Origin: Francisella sp. SYW-9
Lineage (GTDB): Bacteria; Pseudomonadota; Gammaproteobacteria; Francisellales; Francisellaceae
Assembly (NCBI RefSeq): GCF_008711465.1
Contig: NZ_VXKQ01000005.1
Coordinates: forward strand, 1 to 64,000
Reading direction: 5' to 3'
Length of the DNA: 64,000 nt
The notes beneath the pieces were generated by a model. It ran no database searches. It was not told the DNA's origin and saw only the letters and a list, made by a program, of their open reading frames with translations. The position numbers and the translations under genes are program-made. Shown here in pieces: positions 19,479 to 28,068 of this stretch. Numbering within the stretch: position 1 is the first letter of the stretch; each line of letters starts with the position of its first letter.

Positions 19479-20030
19479 ATGAGTATTGAAATTCATACGC
19501 AAAGAACCGTAATCAAATTATTAGAGCCAACAAGGGCTCAACTAATGTTAGATTACTATATAGAAAATAACAAACATTTAGCTCCATGGGAGCCTGTAAG
19601 GGATGAAAGTTATTATACATTACAAAACTTCTCTAAAATCTTAGAACAAGCTACGCAAGAGTTTGAGAGTAAAGCTACTTTAAAACTTGTTGCCTTGAAT
19701 AAAGATGAAAATGAAATAATGGCAGTTTGTGATTTTACAAATATTGTTTACGGAGTATTTCAAGCATGTAATTTGGGCTATTCTATTGCAGAGAAATATC
19801 AAGGTTTAGGTCTAATGACAGAGGTTTTAGAAGTCACGATTAGTTATGTATTTGATGAGTTGAGTTTGCATAGAGTTATGGCTAATTATATTGTGAATAA
19901 TATTCGTAGTGAAAAGCTATTAGTAAAGCTAGGATTTGAGAAAGAGGGTTTAGCTAAATCATATCTTAAGATAGCAGGAAAATGGCAAGATCATATCCTC
20001 ACAGCAAAGATAAATCCAAAACATAGCTAA
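19479..20030 (+). CDS. GNAT acetyltransferase, RimJ-like
   Basis: A 183-residue GNAT protein of the RimJ/RimL group. LAPWEPVRDESYY near residue 35 is like the RimJ motif (L-x-P-W-E-P), LGYSIAEKYQGLGLMTE is the acetyl-CoA-binding A motif region (Q-G-x-G), and LHRVMANYIVNNIRSEKLL with KLGFEKEG is the B motif. RimJ acetylates the N-terminal Ala of ribosomal protein S5, so that is the likely role. A TTG 12 nt upstream is in frame, but ATG 19479 is preferred by homology. Confidence 0.85.
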   Translation: MSIEIHTQRTVIKLLEPTRAQLMLDYYIENNKHLAPWEPVRDESYYTLQNFSKILEQATQEFESKATLKLVALNKDENEIMAVCDFTNIVYGVFQACNLGYSIAEKYQGLGLMTEVLEVTISYVFDELSLHRVMANYIVNNIRSEKLLVKLGFEKEGLAKSYLKIAGKWQDHILTAKINPKHS

Positions 20031-20258
20031 TTATTAGAAAATGATCAGAAGTTTAGATACGATTTATAATAATTAGTCGTATTAATAATCTATCAAATTC
20101 TAATGGCAGAATATACTTTGTATTTTATATAAAAGCTGTCAGGTTTTTTGTGATGTTAGAGGTTATTCCAAGGTGAGAATATGTGATCTTTAACTTAGAA
20201 TGCTCAGATAAATCATCGAGATAATTTAGTATTAAAATAAATCATTAGGAAGCCAATT

Positions 20259-21035
20259 ATGGTAATAATTATATCGGTAATATTTTCTTTTGTCGCAAGT
20301 CTACTTTCTAGTATGTTAGGTGGTGGTTTTGGACTTTTATCAGTACCGACAATATACTGGATAATAACACATTTTTACCCAATGCTTGATCATAAAATGC
20401 AGATGACTATAGCTACAGGATCGTGTGCATCTATTACACTTGGGTTAATCTCTAGTATAAAACATATAAGATATAAAAATGTTGATTTTGTACTCTATAA
20501 GTCATGCATATTTTTTATGATTATAGGGGTGCTTATAGGTGCTATCTTGATGGTATTTACAAATAGCGAGAGTCTGAAGAAGATATTTGCTATAGCTGTA
20601 TTTATAATAGCTATATGGATGATGAGATTTAATATTCAAAATTCAAAGAAAATAAACTTTAAGAAATATCAGTTCAATAGCATGTCAACCTTTCTTGGGG
20701 CTATATCCGCATTTCTAGGCTTATCAGTTTTTAATGTGCCATTTTTTGTAAGTGCGGGTATAAATCTTAGAAAAGCTATTGGGACATCAGTAATATTAGT
20801 ATTTACATATTCTGCGATTGTAGGTTTATTTCTAATTATCATGGGAATACCAATTAGTGGAGTTAGTGCAGATCATATAGGATATTTAGTTACACCAGTA
20901 TTTCTATCTACAATTATCCCATGTGTTTTAGGTAGTTTGATAGGTGCTAGATTAGTAAATGTTTTAGAGCAAAATATACTAAAGGCTATATATGTTTCGT
21001 TGATGTTTATAGTTTCATTAATAATGTTAATCTAA
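20259..21035 (+). CDS. TauE/SafE family permease (TSUP)
   Basis: A 258-residue membrane protein with about eight helices in two halves. SSMLGGGFGLLSVPTIYW at the N-terminus is the repeat motif of the sulfite-exporter TauE/SafE family, and it recurs in weaker form in FLGAISAFLGLSVFNVPFFVSAG. LRKAIGTSVILVF and the final IPCVLGSLIGARLVNVL are also typical. Substrates in the family are anions such as sulfite or sulfoacetate; here unknown. A second, distinct member lies at 49019. Confidence 0.85.
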   Translation: MVIIISVIFSFVASLLSSMLGGGFGLLSVPTIYWIITHFYPMLDHKMQMTIATGSCASITLGLISSIKHIRYKNVDFVLYKSCIFFMIIGVLIGAILMVFTNSESLKKIFAIAVFIIAIWMMRFNIQNSKKINFKKYQFNSMSTFLGAISAFLGLSVFNVPFFVSAGINLRKAIGTSVILVFTYSAIVGLFLIIMGIPISGVSADHIGYLVTPVFLSTIIPCVLGSLIGARLVNVLEQNILKAIYVSLMFIVSLIMLI

Positions 21036-21683
21036 TTCTTAATGTTAATATTTGTCTAATAGTCTTTTGAATGTAGACTAAATAAATAGGGCTACTTTGC
21101 CACTATATAATCAAATTTGCACATTGATGTTTATTATTGTCTATACATAAAATTAATATTTTGTCATACAATTGTTTTTAGTTTGAAAAAGTCAAAATTA
21201 TAAAACACTAAGTCTGAGAGTTTTGATGCATATTCAATAAAATAAGGGGTAAGTAATAATGAAAAAAATATTTTGTATAATTTTTTTGAGTGTAGTTTTT
21301 TCTGGCTTGTATGCTTCGAATGTAAAAGTCAATAACAGCGACTATAACAGTAAATATAAGGAATATTGTAAACATATGAAAGCTGTATATATGACGATAA
21401 ATTAACCTATTAAAATAGACAAAATAAATACTTTATTCAAAACTCATTTGTAGCAAAAAACATATACCTAAAGTCTTTTGAAACTATTTTGTCATTCTAT
21501 AGTTTTCTGCATATTTTGAGTCTTAAACTTAGATTCTACGATCAAGTCATACAATGACATATTTTTTTAGGATTAACTATGAAAGTAGTAGGCTGTAGTT
21601 TAATTGTAAGATAAGTTCAACATGACATGATCCCTGTAGTTTAGTTATAATAACTCTAAGTAAATTTATTTTATAGAGTTATT
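21036..21683. other. Gene-poor stretch with one short open frame
   Basis: Apart from the 48-codon frame at 21259-21405 I see no gene, tRNA or clear terminator. The rest is AT-rich. Confidence 0.5.
21259..21405 (+). CDS. Small secreted peptide, 48 aa
   Basis: ATG 21259 is preceded by AGGGGTAAG at good spacing. The product begins MKKIFCIIFLSVVFSGLYAS, a clear signal peptide (cleavage about residue 19), and the mature part is some 29 residues, NVKVNNSDYNSKYKEYC and on, with one Cys. No family recognised. It may be a true micro-protein or the 5' remains of a longer secreted protein; the 280 bases after the stop do not extend it in an obvious way. Confidence 0.45.
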   Translation: MKKIFCIIFLSVVFSGLYASNVKVNNSDYNSKYKEYCKHMKAVYMTIN

Positions 21684-22187
21684 ATGAGTCAACTATTTAT
21701 AGTTTATCTAGGTGGAAGTGCGCCAAAGGCAAATATTGAGTTACATGATGTACAGTTTGTAATTGGTAATACTATCGAAGATACTTACGAACAACTTAGG
21801 CAAAACTGGTTTGGTACAGTCAAGGGTTTACATTTGGATAGTTACAAAGCTGTAAAAGGAGCAGATGGATATCAAATATCTCTCCAAGATAAACCTCAGA
21901 AATCTGATAAGAAGCTATATTTTGTCAATCTTGGTGGTTATGATGAATCTAAGCTAAATGAACTGCATGAGTTTGCATTATTTGTTGCTATAGATAAAAC
22001 ACAAGCAAAAGATAAAGCTAAGAAAAGTTTGCTAAAAAACTCATTACATCAGCATAAAGATAATCTTATGGAAGTAGATGATTGTTTAGAGCTTAGTTCT
22101 ATAAGTGGTAAATATATTCATCTAATTCCAAGTGATGAAGAGTATAATTTAAAACCTGATTGGTTTGGGTATAGAGTGATTGGGTGA
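21684..22187 (+). CDS. DUF1543 domain protein
   Basis: A 167-residue soluble protein. LFIVYLGGSAPKANIELHD and VIGNTIEDTYEQLRQNWFG match the DUF1543 pattern (strand, GG, helix with W-F), and the second half repeats it in LYFVNLGGYDESKLNELHE with VAIDKTQAKDKAKKSL. So two copies of a small alpha/beta unit are fused, as is usual for the family. It ends GTGA-overlapped with the next gene, so both are co-translated. Function unknown. Confidence 0.75.
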   Translation: MSQLFIVYLGGSAPKANIELHDVQFVIGNTIEDTYEQLRQNWFGTVKGLHLDSYKAVKGADGYQISLQDKPQKSDKKLYFVNLGGYDESKLNELHEFALFVAIDKTQAKDKAKKSLLKNSLHQHKDNLMEVDDCLELSSISGKYIHLIPSDEEYNLKPDWFGYRVIG

Positions 22188-22696
22188 TTAGAGTTTCAGA
22201 AAATATTTCTCTCGAAAAGTTATTGATAAATGATTCTAAAAAGCTTTTAGAGTTAGTTAATGAGAATAGGGAAGCACTTTATTATTTACATTGGGTTGAT
22301 GATGTTAGATGTATTGAATCTGCAAGAAAATATATCTCTAACAGGATACAGAAAACATCATCGAATGCTGAATGTTTTAAGATTATATTAAATGGTCAAA
22401 TTGTTGGAGTATTTAATATAAAATATATTTGTCATCAGATAGCTGAAGCAGAAATTGGTTATTGGTTAGCTAAATCAGCTCAAGGTTTTGGAGTTGTATC
22501 AAAAGCAATACTATCAGTCAAAGAATATTTAAAAAATAGAAAAATTCAAACAATAAAAATTACATGTCTTGATGAGAATAAACCAGGTATAGCTGTAATA
22601 TCAAGAGCCGGTGGTGTAATGGTAGGTTCTATAAAAGATTATAGAGTTATTGACGGTATGAGTTTTGACTTAAATTTATATGAGGTGAAGTTATAA
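22184..22696 (+). CDS. GNAT family N-acetyltransferase
   Basis: A 170-residue acetyltransferase related to RimL-type ribosomal-protein acetyltransferases: ENREALYYLHWVDDVR near residue 25, EAEIGYWLAKSAQGFGVVSKA (split EAEIGYWL and QGFGVVSKA) as the acetyl-CoA motif, and IKITCLDENKPGIAVISRAG as the motif B strand and helix. The start is GTG 22184, overlapping the stop of the DUF1543 gene by four bases (GTGA), which implies translational coupling. Target unknown. Confidence 0.78.
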   Translation: MIRVSENISLEKLLINDSKKLLELVNENREALYYLHWVDDVRCIESARKYISNRIQKTSSNAECFKIILNGQIVGVFNIKYICHQIAEAEIGYWLAKSAQGFGVVSKAILSVKEYLKNRKIQTIKITCLDENKPGIAVISRAGGVMVGSIKDYRVIDGMSFDLNLYEVKL

Positions 22697-22729
22697 ACTA
22701 AAATATAAAAGGGTTTTTCGCCTAAGTTA

Positions 22730-22828
22730 TAGCGACATACTTTTTTCATGGCACCACCCACTCCGCTATTAAAATGTTACCCCTTTCAAGAGGGGGTATG
22801 CAAAACTGCTTAGTACAGCTAGTCGCTA
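22730..22828. repeat. Palindromic interspersed repeat (element A)
   Basis: TAGCGAC (22730-22736) is inverted as GTCGCTA (22822-22828). Inside is a hairpin, TACCCCT (22778-22784) against AGGGGGTA (22791-22798). The GC-rich content stands out. Read on the minus strand the order TAGCGACT ... CCCC-loop-GGGG matches the shorter element inside the ubiH gene at 44198-44242. It fills the gap between two unrelated genes. Confidence 0.55.
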
Positions 22829-22897
22829 ATGTGCTTTTTAAATATAGTTATAACATTAACAGGTTTCATAAGAGATTATATAGGTTTAAGATTTAAA

Positions 22898-23584
22898 TTA
22901 GTCCGGTTTTGTAGTAGCTTGTGTAACACTAACATTTTTATGCATTTTTTGGAAAGCTAGTCTAAAATTCTGTCTGCTACCAGTATATTTATATGCTTTA
23001 TTTAGAAAGTCTGAATTATTAATTTTATTAGCGTCAAAAGGTTTTGTTTTCCATTCTTGTCCAACTTGGATTAATGTATTTTCGAACTTTATGAATTTAA
23101 ATATAGCCACTTCTCCTGGTTGGTTTTTATAAACTTTTAGGTTTTTATCTGATAAAGATCCACATAGTAAAATTGCCATACTAGATGATTTAGTTTTTAC
23201 TGCATTAACAATTTTAATATTATGATTACATGATTTTGAGAAACCACCTAGAACAAAAGACTGATATTGAGAAAGACTAATTTTATTATCCTTGTCATAT
23301 ATCCCTGCTATTGTATAGATCTCATTCCAGCTATCAAATTTTTGACCTATAGGGATTTGTTCATATAAAGAACTTAGCCCTTTTTGAGATCGATAGACAT
23401 CACCTACTAAGCCAGTACTAAACCAAGCCGGGTATGGATATGTTAATTTAGCATTGTATATGTCTTTTGATAGTATAGTATGTTTAGCTTGTTCTTTAGA
23501 CATGCCAAAATAATCTTTTTCTGCTGAGAAAGAAATACCAAGAGATAACGTTATAATTAAAATTGATAAAAACAGCTTTTTCAT
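22898..23584 (-). CDS. Secreted protein of unknown function
   Basis: A 228-residue protein with a signal peptide (KKLFLSILIITLSLGISFSA, cleavage about residue 21). The mature protein is rich in Lys, Ser and Tyr, with two Cys (SKSCNHN and LLCGSL) that could pair. GQEWKTKPFDANKINN and SDFLNKAYKYTGSRQNF near the C-terminus are the most structured-looking parts. I recognise no family. It stands alone, with a repeat element beyond its 3' end. Likely periplasmic or surface exposed. Confidence 0.6.
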   Translation of the reverse strand: MKKLFLSILIITLSLGISFSAEKDYFGMSKEQAKHTILSKDIYNAKLTYPYPAWFSTGLVGDVYRSQKGLSSLYEQIPIGQKFDSWNEIYTIAGIYDKDNKISLSQYQSFVLGGFSKSCNHNIKIVNAVKTKSSSMAILLCGSLSDKNLKVYKNQPGEVAIFKFIKFENTLIQVGQEWKTKPFDANKINNSDFLNKAYKYTGSRQNFRLAFQKMHKNVSVTQATTKPD

Positions 23585-23701
23585 TGAGTTATATTTTTGT
23601 ACTAAATATATTGATTATAGTGAATCTATAATTAGAAATACACTTATAAAATTAAAAATAGGGGAACTATAGCTATTAGATGAAATATTAAAAGGTATAT
23701 A

Positions 23702-24622
23702 TTACAGAACCAATCTAGCTTGCTTTTTAACTGGTTCAATCATGTTATCTTTCCAAACCCAGTAATAAACTGGTTCACTACCTTTAAAACTAGCTACATA
23801 GTGGTTGTCTTTGTTATCAATAGCATGAATAGTTAGCTCATCAACATAACCAGTTTTTAGATGACGTAAATCTTTAGCTGCTTCTAGTACAGCATCTTTT
23901 ACAGACATTCCCATTTTCATATATAAAACTACAGATCTAGCTGTACTACAACGAATAGCCATCTCTCCAGTATGGGTACAAGCACAGGCGCCATATCTTG
24001 AGTCAGCATATGATCCAGCACCGATAATAGGACTATCACCTAACCTACCTGGGTAGCGCCATGCCCAACCAGAAGTACTTGTCGCTGATGATATAGTATT
24101 GTTGTGGTCTTTTGATAAATATACAGTAGTATCAAAAACCTTTTCAGGGTCTAGCGAGTATTTACTTAGTTCAATTAGAGGTATATTAGGAAATTTAGCT
24201 CTTTGCTCAGCACTTAAATGTTTGTCTAAATGCTCTTGCCATGCTTTTTCTATCTCAGGTAATAGGTTATTAATTTTTGTAGCATTAATTTCATTAGCAA
24301 ATTTATTAGCACCTTCGCCAACTAATATCTCATGATATAGTCTTTGCATTACTTCATAAGCTACTTCTACAGGGTTAGCATAACCTTTAAGAGCCCCTAT
24401 AGATCCTGTACGCAAATCATCACCATCCATTACAGAAGCATCTAAAGTTACACTGCCTAGGATATCAGGCCAAGATCCTCTACCAACGGTTTTTATAGTT
24501 GTGTCATTTTCTACAAGTTTGATACCTTCAATCATAGCCCGAAGGCCATTTTCTTTATTTTGGAGTCGTTTAAAAGCTTCAGGTACGCCACCACGACCTT
24601 CATCATTCGCAATTAGAATCAT
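23702..24622 (-). CDS. Isoaspartyl peptidase / asparaginase-like Ntn hydrolase
   Basis: A 306-residue cytoplasmic Ntn hydrolase of the N4-(beta-N-acetylglucosaminyl)-L-asparaginase / type 2 asparaginase family. The precursor should cut itself before Thr165 (VFDT|TVYLS), which aligns with the HDT|IG site of relatives; His is replaced by Phe. STSGWAWRYPGRLGDSPI then GAGSYADSRYGACACTHTGE are the family's substrate and Gly-rich loops. DASVMDGDDLRTGSIGALKG lies in the alpha subunit. There is no signal peptide. It follows the POT peptide transporter by 2 nt, so import of peptides and hydrolysis of isoaspartyl or asparagine products may be coupled. Confidence 0.85.
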   Translation of the reverse strand: MILIANDEGRGGVPEAFKRLQNKENGLRAMIEGIKLVENDTTIKTVGRGSWPDILGSVTLDASVMDGDDLRTGSIGALKGYANPVEVAYEVMQRLYHEILVGEGANKFANEINATKINNLLPEIEKAWQEHLDKHLSAEQRAKFPNIPLIELSKYSLDPEKVFDTTVYLSKDHNNTISSATSTSGWAWRYPGRLGDSPIIGAGSYADSRYGACACTHTGEMAIRCSTARSVVLYMKMGMSVKDAVLEAAKDLRHLKTGYVDELTIHAIDNKDNHYVASFKGSEPVYYWVWKDNMIEPVKKQARLVL

Positions 24623-24624
24623 TT

Positions 24625-26070
24625 TTATACCCTAAGTTTAGTAAGTTTTTTTAATATCGGAGTTAACGCAAGTAATATAACAGCCACAATAGTTGCTGCA
24701 ATAAAAAGTTTAAAATATCCTGATGCAAAGCTACTTGCTGGAGTGTTCTTTGTAACCGCTATATGTGAGCTTATTACGCCACCAAAAAATCCTGCATAAG
24801 CACTGATCGTCCACCATACTCCCATCATTGTAGATTTTAAATGCTCTGGAGCTAGTCGAGTAACAAGCGCTAAACCAACTGGTGAAATACATAGTTCACC
24901 AAAGACTAGCATTAAATAGCATAGTAATAGCCATATTACATTTGCATGACCAGCATGACCAGCTATTGATCCAGCTATGCTTAAGAATAAAAAGCATAGT
25001 GCAAGAAATATTAAGCTAAGCACAAATTTCAGCTCATCAGAAGGCTCTTTATTTTTCTGTCCAAGCTTTTGCCATAAAATAGCAAAGAATGGATTTATAA
25101 TTATTAGCAATGTTAGCTGTGTTGCCATAAGTGTAGTTACTGGCATATCAAAACCTAAAATATGCAGATCAATATTACTTTTTATAAATAGTGGTATGCT
25201 TATAGAAGTTTGGTTGCTTAGTGACCAGTAAAATAGCATAAATATTGAAAGTATTAGTAATATTGCGATATTAGTCTTTTGAGCTTTTCCGAGTGACTTC
25301 CATAGTGAAACCAGATAGATTAATAGAACTATTCCAGATAATGAAATTATTACCATTGATTCTGTCGGATGTGCTATTAGATAAGCAAAAATACATGCTG
25401 AAACTATTACAAACAAAATTATAGCGTACCAAACGTTTAAACCTAGGAATAAATTCTTTTTCATAATCTCAAAGTTAGGCTCATCACAGCTCTTAGGAAA
25501 ATGCTTTTTACCTGATTCAAAAAATATTAATCCAAGTGCCATACCAAAAGCAGCTAAACTAAATCCATAGTGCCAGCCAATTTTTTCACCAACATAACCA
25601 ACAACAAAAGTTGCAATTACAGCTCCAAGGTTGATGCCTGTATAAAAGTAAGCAAAGCCAGAATTTCGTAACGCTTCTTTATCATCATAAAGTCTACCAA
25701 CCATCGTTGAGACATTTGCTTTGAAAAATCCTGTACCAGCGGATATGCATCCTAAACCTAAAAATAGGGCAGTATCACTAGATCCAGATAGTGCCATGAT
25801 TATATGTCCCGATATAATTGAAATACCGCCTATTAGTACACAGCGTCTATAGCCGATTACTCTATCAGCTAAGATACCACCAACTGCTGTAGTAATATAA
25901 AGAAATGTTACATAACTACCAAATATCAAAGCAGCATTTGCATCTGTGAAGTTTAATTTTTGAGTCATGTATAAGATTAAAATTGCTGCTAATCCATAGT
26001 AACTGAAGCGTTCCCACATCTCTGCGAAGAATAAAAATTTGAGTCCTTTGGGGTGTTTAAGAGATTCCAT
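24625..26070 (-). CDS. POT-family proton-dependent di/tripeptide transporter
   Basis: A 481-residue transporter with 12 to 14 helices. EMWERFSYYGLAAILILY carries the E-x-x-E-R-F proton-coupling motif of helix 1, GGILADRVIGYRR the loop 2-3 motif, and GTGFFKANVSTMVGRLY with FAYFYTGINLGAV the two PTR2 signatures. GELCISPVGLALVTRLAPEH is the helix 10 region. It imports small peptides into the cell, useful to an amino-acid-requiring bacterium. It is the first gene of a pair with the isoaspartyl peptidase. Confidence 0.93.
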   Translation of the reverse strand: MESLKHPKGLKFLFFAEMWERFSYYGLAAILILYMTQKLNFTDANAALIFGSYVTFLYITTAVGGILADRVIGYRRCVLIGGISIISGHIIMALSGSSDTALFLGLGCISAGTGFFKANVSTMVGRLYDDKEALRNSGFAYFYTGINLGAVIATFVVGYVGEKIGWHYGFSLAAFGMALGLIFFESGKKHFPKSCDEPNFEIMKKNLFLGLNVWYAIILFVIVSACIFAYLIAHPTESMVIISLSGIVLLIYLVSLWKSLGKAQKTNIAILLILSIFMLFYWSLSNQTSISIPLFIKSNIDLHILGFDMPVTTLMATQLTLLIIINPFFAILWQKLGQKNKEPSDELKFVLSLIFLALCFLFLSIAGSIAGHAGHANVIWLLLCYLMLVFGELCISPVGLALVTRLAPEHLKSTMMGVWWTISAYAGFFGGVISSHIAVTKNTPASSFASGYFKLFIAATIVAVILLALTPILKKLTKLRV

Positions 26071-26211
26071 TTATGATTTTAAATAAAAAAACAGTAAAAT
26101 TCATTCTATCCAAACTTTTTTTATAAGTCATTATTATTTAGCGTTTGATATCTATAAATTTAACTCATATAATCATTCAACATTTATATAAATCATTTTG
26201 GAAGTAAAACG

Positions 26212-26616
26212 ATGAGCGTTAAAGGGTCTTGTCTATGTGGTAGTGTAAGTTTTGAATTAGATGGTGATTTTGAGAGCTTTTTTCTATGCCATTGTTCTTA
26301 TTGTCGTAAAGATACTGGATCAGCACATGCAGCTAACCTTTTTTCAAAAAATGCAAACTTAAAATGGAATTCTGGGCAAGAATTAGTTAAGAATTTTAAG
26401 TTACCTTCAACTAGACATACAAAGAGTTTTTGTAAAGAATGTGGTTCAGCTGTGCCGATTGAAGTAGTAGATTTAGGTTTAGTTGTTGTTCCTGCCGGTA
26501 GCCTGGATGATGATATAACAATTAAGCCAACAGCACATATTTTCACAGCTAGCAGAGCAAAGTGGGAAGAAAATTTAGCTGAGGTACATAGTTTTGAGGC
26601 TTTTCCTCAGGATTAA
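26212..26616 (+). CDS. GFA-family (Mss4-like) zinc protein
   Basis: A 134-residue protein with the beta-tent fold of the glutathione-dependent formaldehyde-activating family. Zinc ligands are complete: CLCGSV (residues 7-9 region), CHCSYCRK and FCKECGS. VVPAGSLDDD and PTAHIFTASRAKW are the family's C-terminal strands. The namesake activity is doubtful even for the prototypes, so only the fold is claimed. Alone in its transcript. Confidence 0.87.
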   Translation: MSVKGSCLCGSVSFELDGDFESFFLCHCSYCRKDTGSAHAANLFSKNANLKWNSGQELVKNFKLPSTRHTKSFCKECGSAVPIEVVDLGLVVVPAGSLDDDITIKPTAHIFTASRAKWEENLAEVHSFEAFPQD

Positions 26617-26658
26617 TCAAGATTAGTACTCTAGACCTTCAATATAAAAAATAGACTT

Positions 26659-27582
26659 TTAATCGTTGCTACTTATCAATATAGGATAGTCAGTATAGAT
26701 TCCAAACATTCCAATAGATTGAGCATAATTGTATTCTGAGATAGTGTTTACACCTATCATAACTGATTTTATACTAGGATTTGATTCTTTTATTTTTTTA
26801 ACAGTTTCTCTATTCCATAAATTATTAAAAATAATATTTGTACAACTTTTCCCTAAAGTGAACTCTTCACAAACTTCCATATTACGTTTATTCTCAAAAG
26901 CCATCCAGTTAGTGTGATCACTATTAAGTTTATCTTCTGGTATATTTTGCTTTAAATATAATTGTAGAAGAGTTTTTCTAGTTAGATTTCTATTTTGAAA
27001 AACTTGAGCAGTTGGGTGTAAGTTTTGTAAATATTTTAAAGCTTTACTGTTTGTTGAATAAAATATTGTTTTCTCCCAGTCTTTTTTAGTAAAACTATGA
27101 ATAATAATATGAATAAGTTTTTTATATTTATTAGTTTTAATATCAAGTATAAATATTGTATTTTTATCCCTGATTTTTAGTGCTTCATTAAGTGTAGGTA
27201 TTTTTATTCCTTTATTCCTATATATAAATTTATTATTCTTTTTAAACTCATATCCAGCATCAAGTCTTTTTAACTCTTCGATAGTTTTATTTTCAGGATT
27301 ACCAACTCCATTAGTAGTTTTTGCTAAGTCAAATCCATGAAATAGAAAAGGAACATCATCTTTGGATAACATTAATGTTAAGTTGATATAATTTGTGTAT
27401 TTTTGTGATTTTTTTATTGCATAAATTGTGTTTTCTGGCCAATCTCCTCCACCAGCATGATGAGCAATTATAATAGGATTACTATTTTTGGGTATATCAG
27501 ATGCATATATTATTATAAAATTGAATAGTCCGCCACAGAATATTACTGTTAAAAATATTTGCTTGAAATTTTTTAATATCAT
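26659..27582 (-). CDS. Glycerophosphodiester phosphodiesterase-like protein, metal ligands altered
   Basis: A 307-residue exported or membrane-anchored protein (hydrophobic segment residues 9-27) with the GDPD TIM-barrel pattern: IIIAHHAGGGDWPENTIYA, then NYINLTLMLSKDDVPFLFHGFDL with TTNGVGNPENKTIEELKRLD, and IPTLNEAL. In active enzymes the middle segment reads I-E-L-D and H-D; here Asn67, Thr69 and Gly83 stand at the Glu, Asp and Asp positions. The two catalytic His (41 and 82) and the ENT motif remain. It may be inactive on the usual substrates or use a different mechanism. Stands alone. Confidence 0.75.
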   Translation of the reverse strand: MILKNFKQIFLTVIFCGGLFNFIIIYASDIPKNSNPIIIAHHAGGGDWPENTIYAIKKSQKYTNYINLTLMLSKDDVPFLFHGFDLAKTTNGVGNPENKTIEELKRLDAGYEFKKNNKFIYRNKGIKIPTLNEALKIRDKNTIFILDIKTNKYKKLIHIIIHSFTKKDWEKTIFYSTNSKALKYLQNLHPTAQVFQNRNLTRKTLLQLYLKQNIPEDKLNSDHTNWMAFENKRNMEVCEEFTLGKSCTNIIFNNLWNRETVKKIKESNPSIKSVMIGVNTISEYNYAQSIGMFGIYTDYPILISSND

Positions 27583-28065
27583 ATTTAATAAAATAAAGTA
27601 TTTAATAAAAGCCTATTTTACATTAAATTACTATAATGTCCTTAGTAAAAAATACTGATTTTAGAAAGATTTTTATTATTAAGAATTGCTCAAGACGACT
27701 TGTAAGCTATAAGCTTTTAATATTGGCAGAAAGCTAGTTAAGAGTGTGAAGGAGCTTACGGGTATAATGCACTATATTAGAAGAAAAAGACAATTGTTAT
27801 TAATAAGCAACACAAGAAATGTCCATATTTACTTGATGGATTTAAAAATGATTTTAATCAAGTTGTTATAGACACATCTAATAAAGTTTGGGGTGCTGAT
27901 ATTATCTAGGTTCTGTGCACAAAAATAATTTTACATCGTAGCAAGATAAAGACACAAGCTAATTCAATCATTTTTAAATGTACCGAAATGGTTTTATTAA
28001 ATCTAGAAAACATTCTTCTAAAATGCTTAATTTTAGAAAAGAAACTTTCAATCAAGTGTCTTTCT
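27583..28065. other. Intergenic IS graveyard
   Basis: The gap between the GDPD-like gene and the PerM gene holds degraded transposase sequence of two IS families (listed separately). Before about 27700 nothing is recognisable. Confidence 0.6.
27745..27905 (+). pseudogene. IS3-family transposase (OrfB) remnant
   Basis: One frame reads AYGYNALY, a stop, then KKKTIVINKQHKKCPYLLD, GFKNDFNQVVIDTSNKV and WGADII. This resembles the segment of IS3 OrfB just before the first catalytic Asp (pattern PYLL...PNQVW-x-x-D-I-T-Y-I), so the remnant ends at the DDE core. It is cut off exactly where the IS5-type end begins (27907), which suggests that the second element inserted into it. Confidence 0.55.
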
Positions 28066-28068
28066 TTA
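27907..28068 (-). mobile_element. Truncated ISFtu2-like (IS5) fragment
   Basis: TAGGTTCTGTGCACAAAAAT repeats the terminal inverted repeat of the element at 1-867. The next 150 bases follow its first 165 with many substitutions and small gaps, covering the 3' end of the transposase gene (antisense frame for the IENFFSKIKHF region). Similarity breaks off at about 28066 inside the end of the neighbouring permease gene. Confidence 0.8.

Noticed and set aside
23702-24622. Missing catalytic Thr in the asparaginase-like protein
   Set aside because: HNNTISS looked like a damaged site, but lining up STSG and the GRLGDSP loop puts the nucleophile at Thr165 in VFDT, which is present.
27815-27830. Third copy of the shared promoter block (AAATGTCCATATTTA)
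   Set aside because: Only ten bases match and they lie in the IS3 transposase remnant, coding for KKCPYL.
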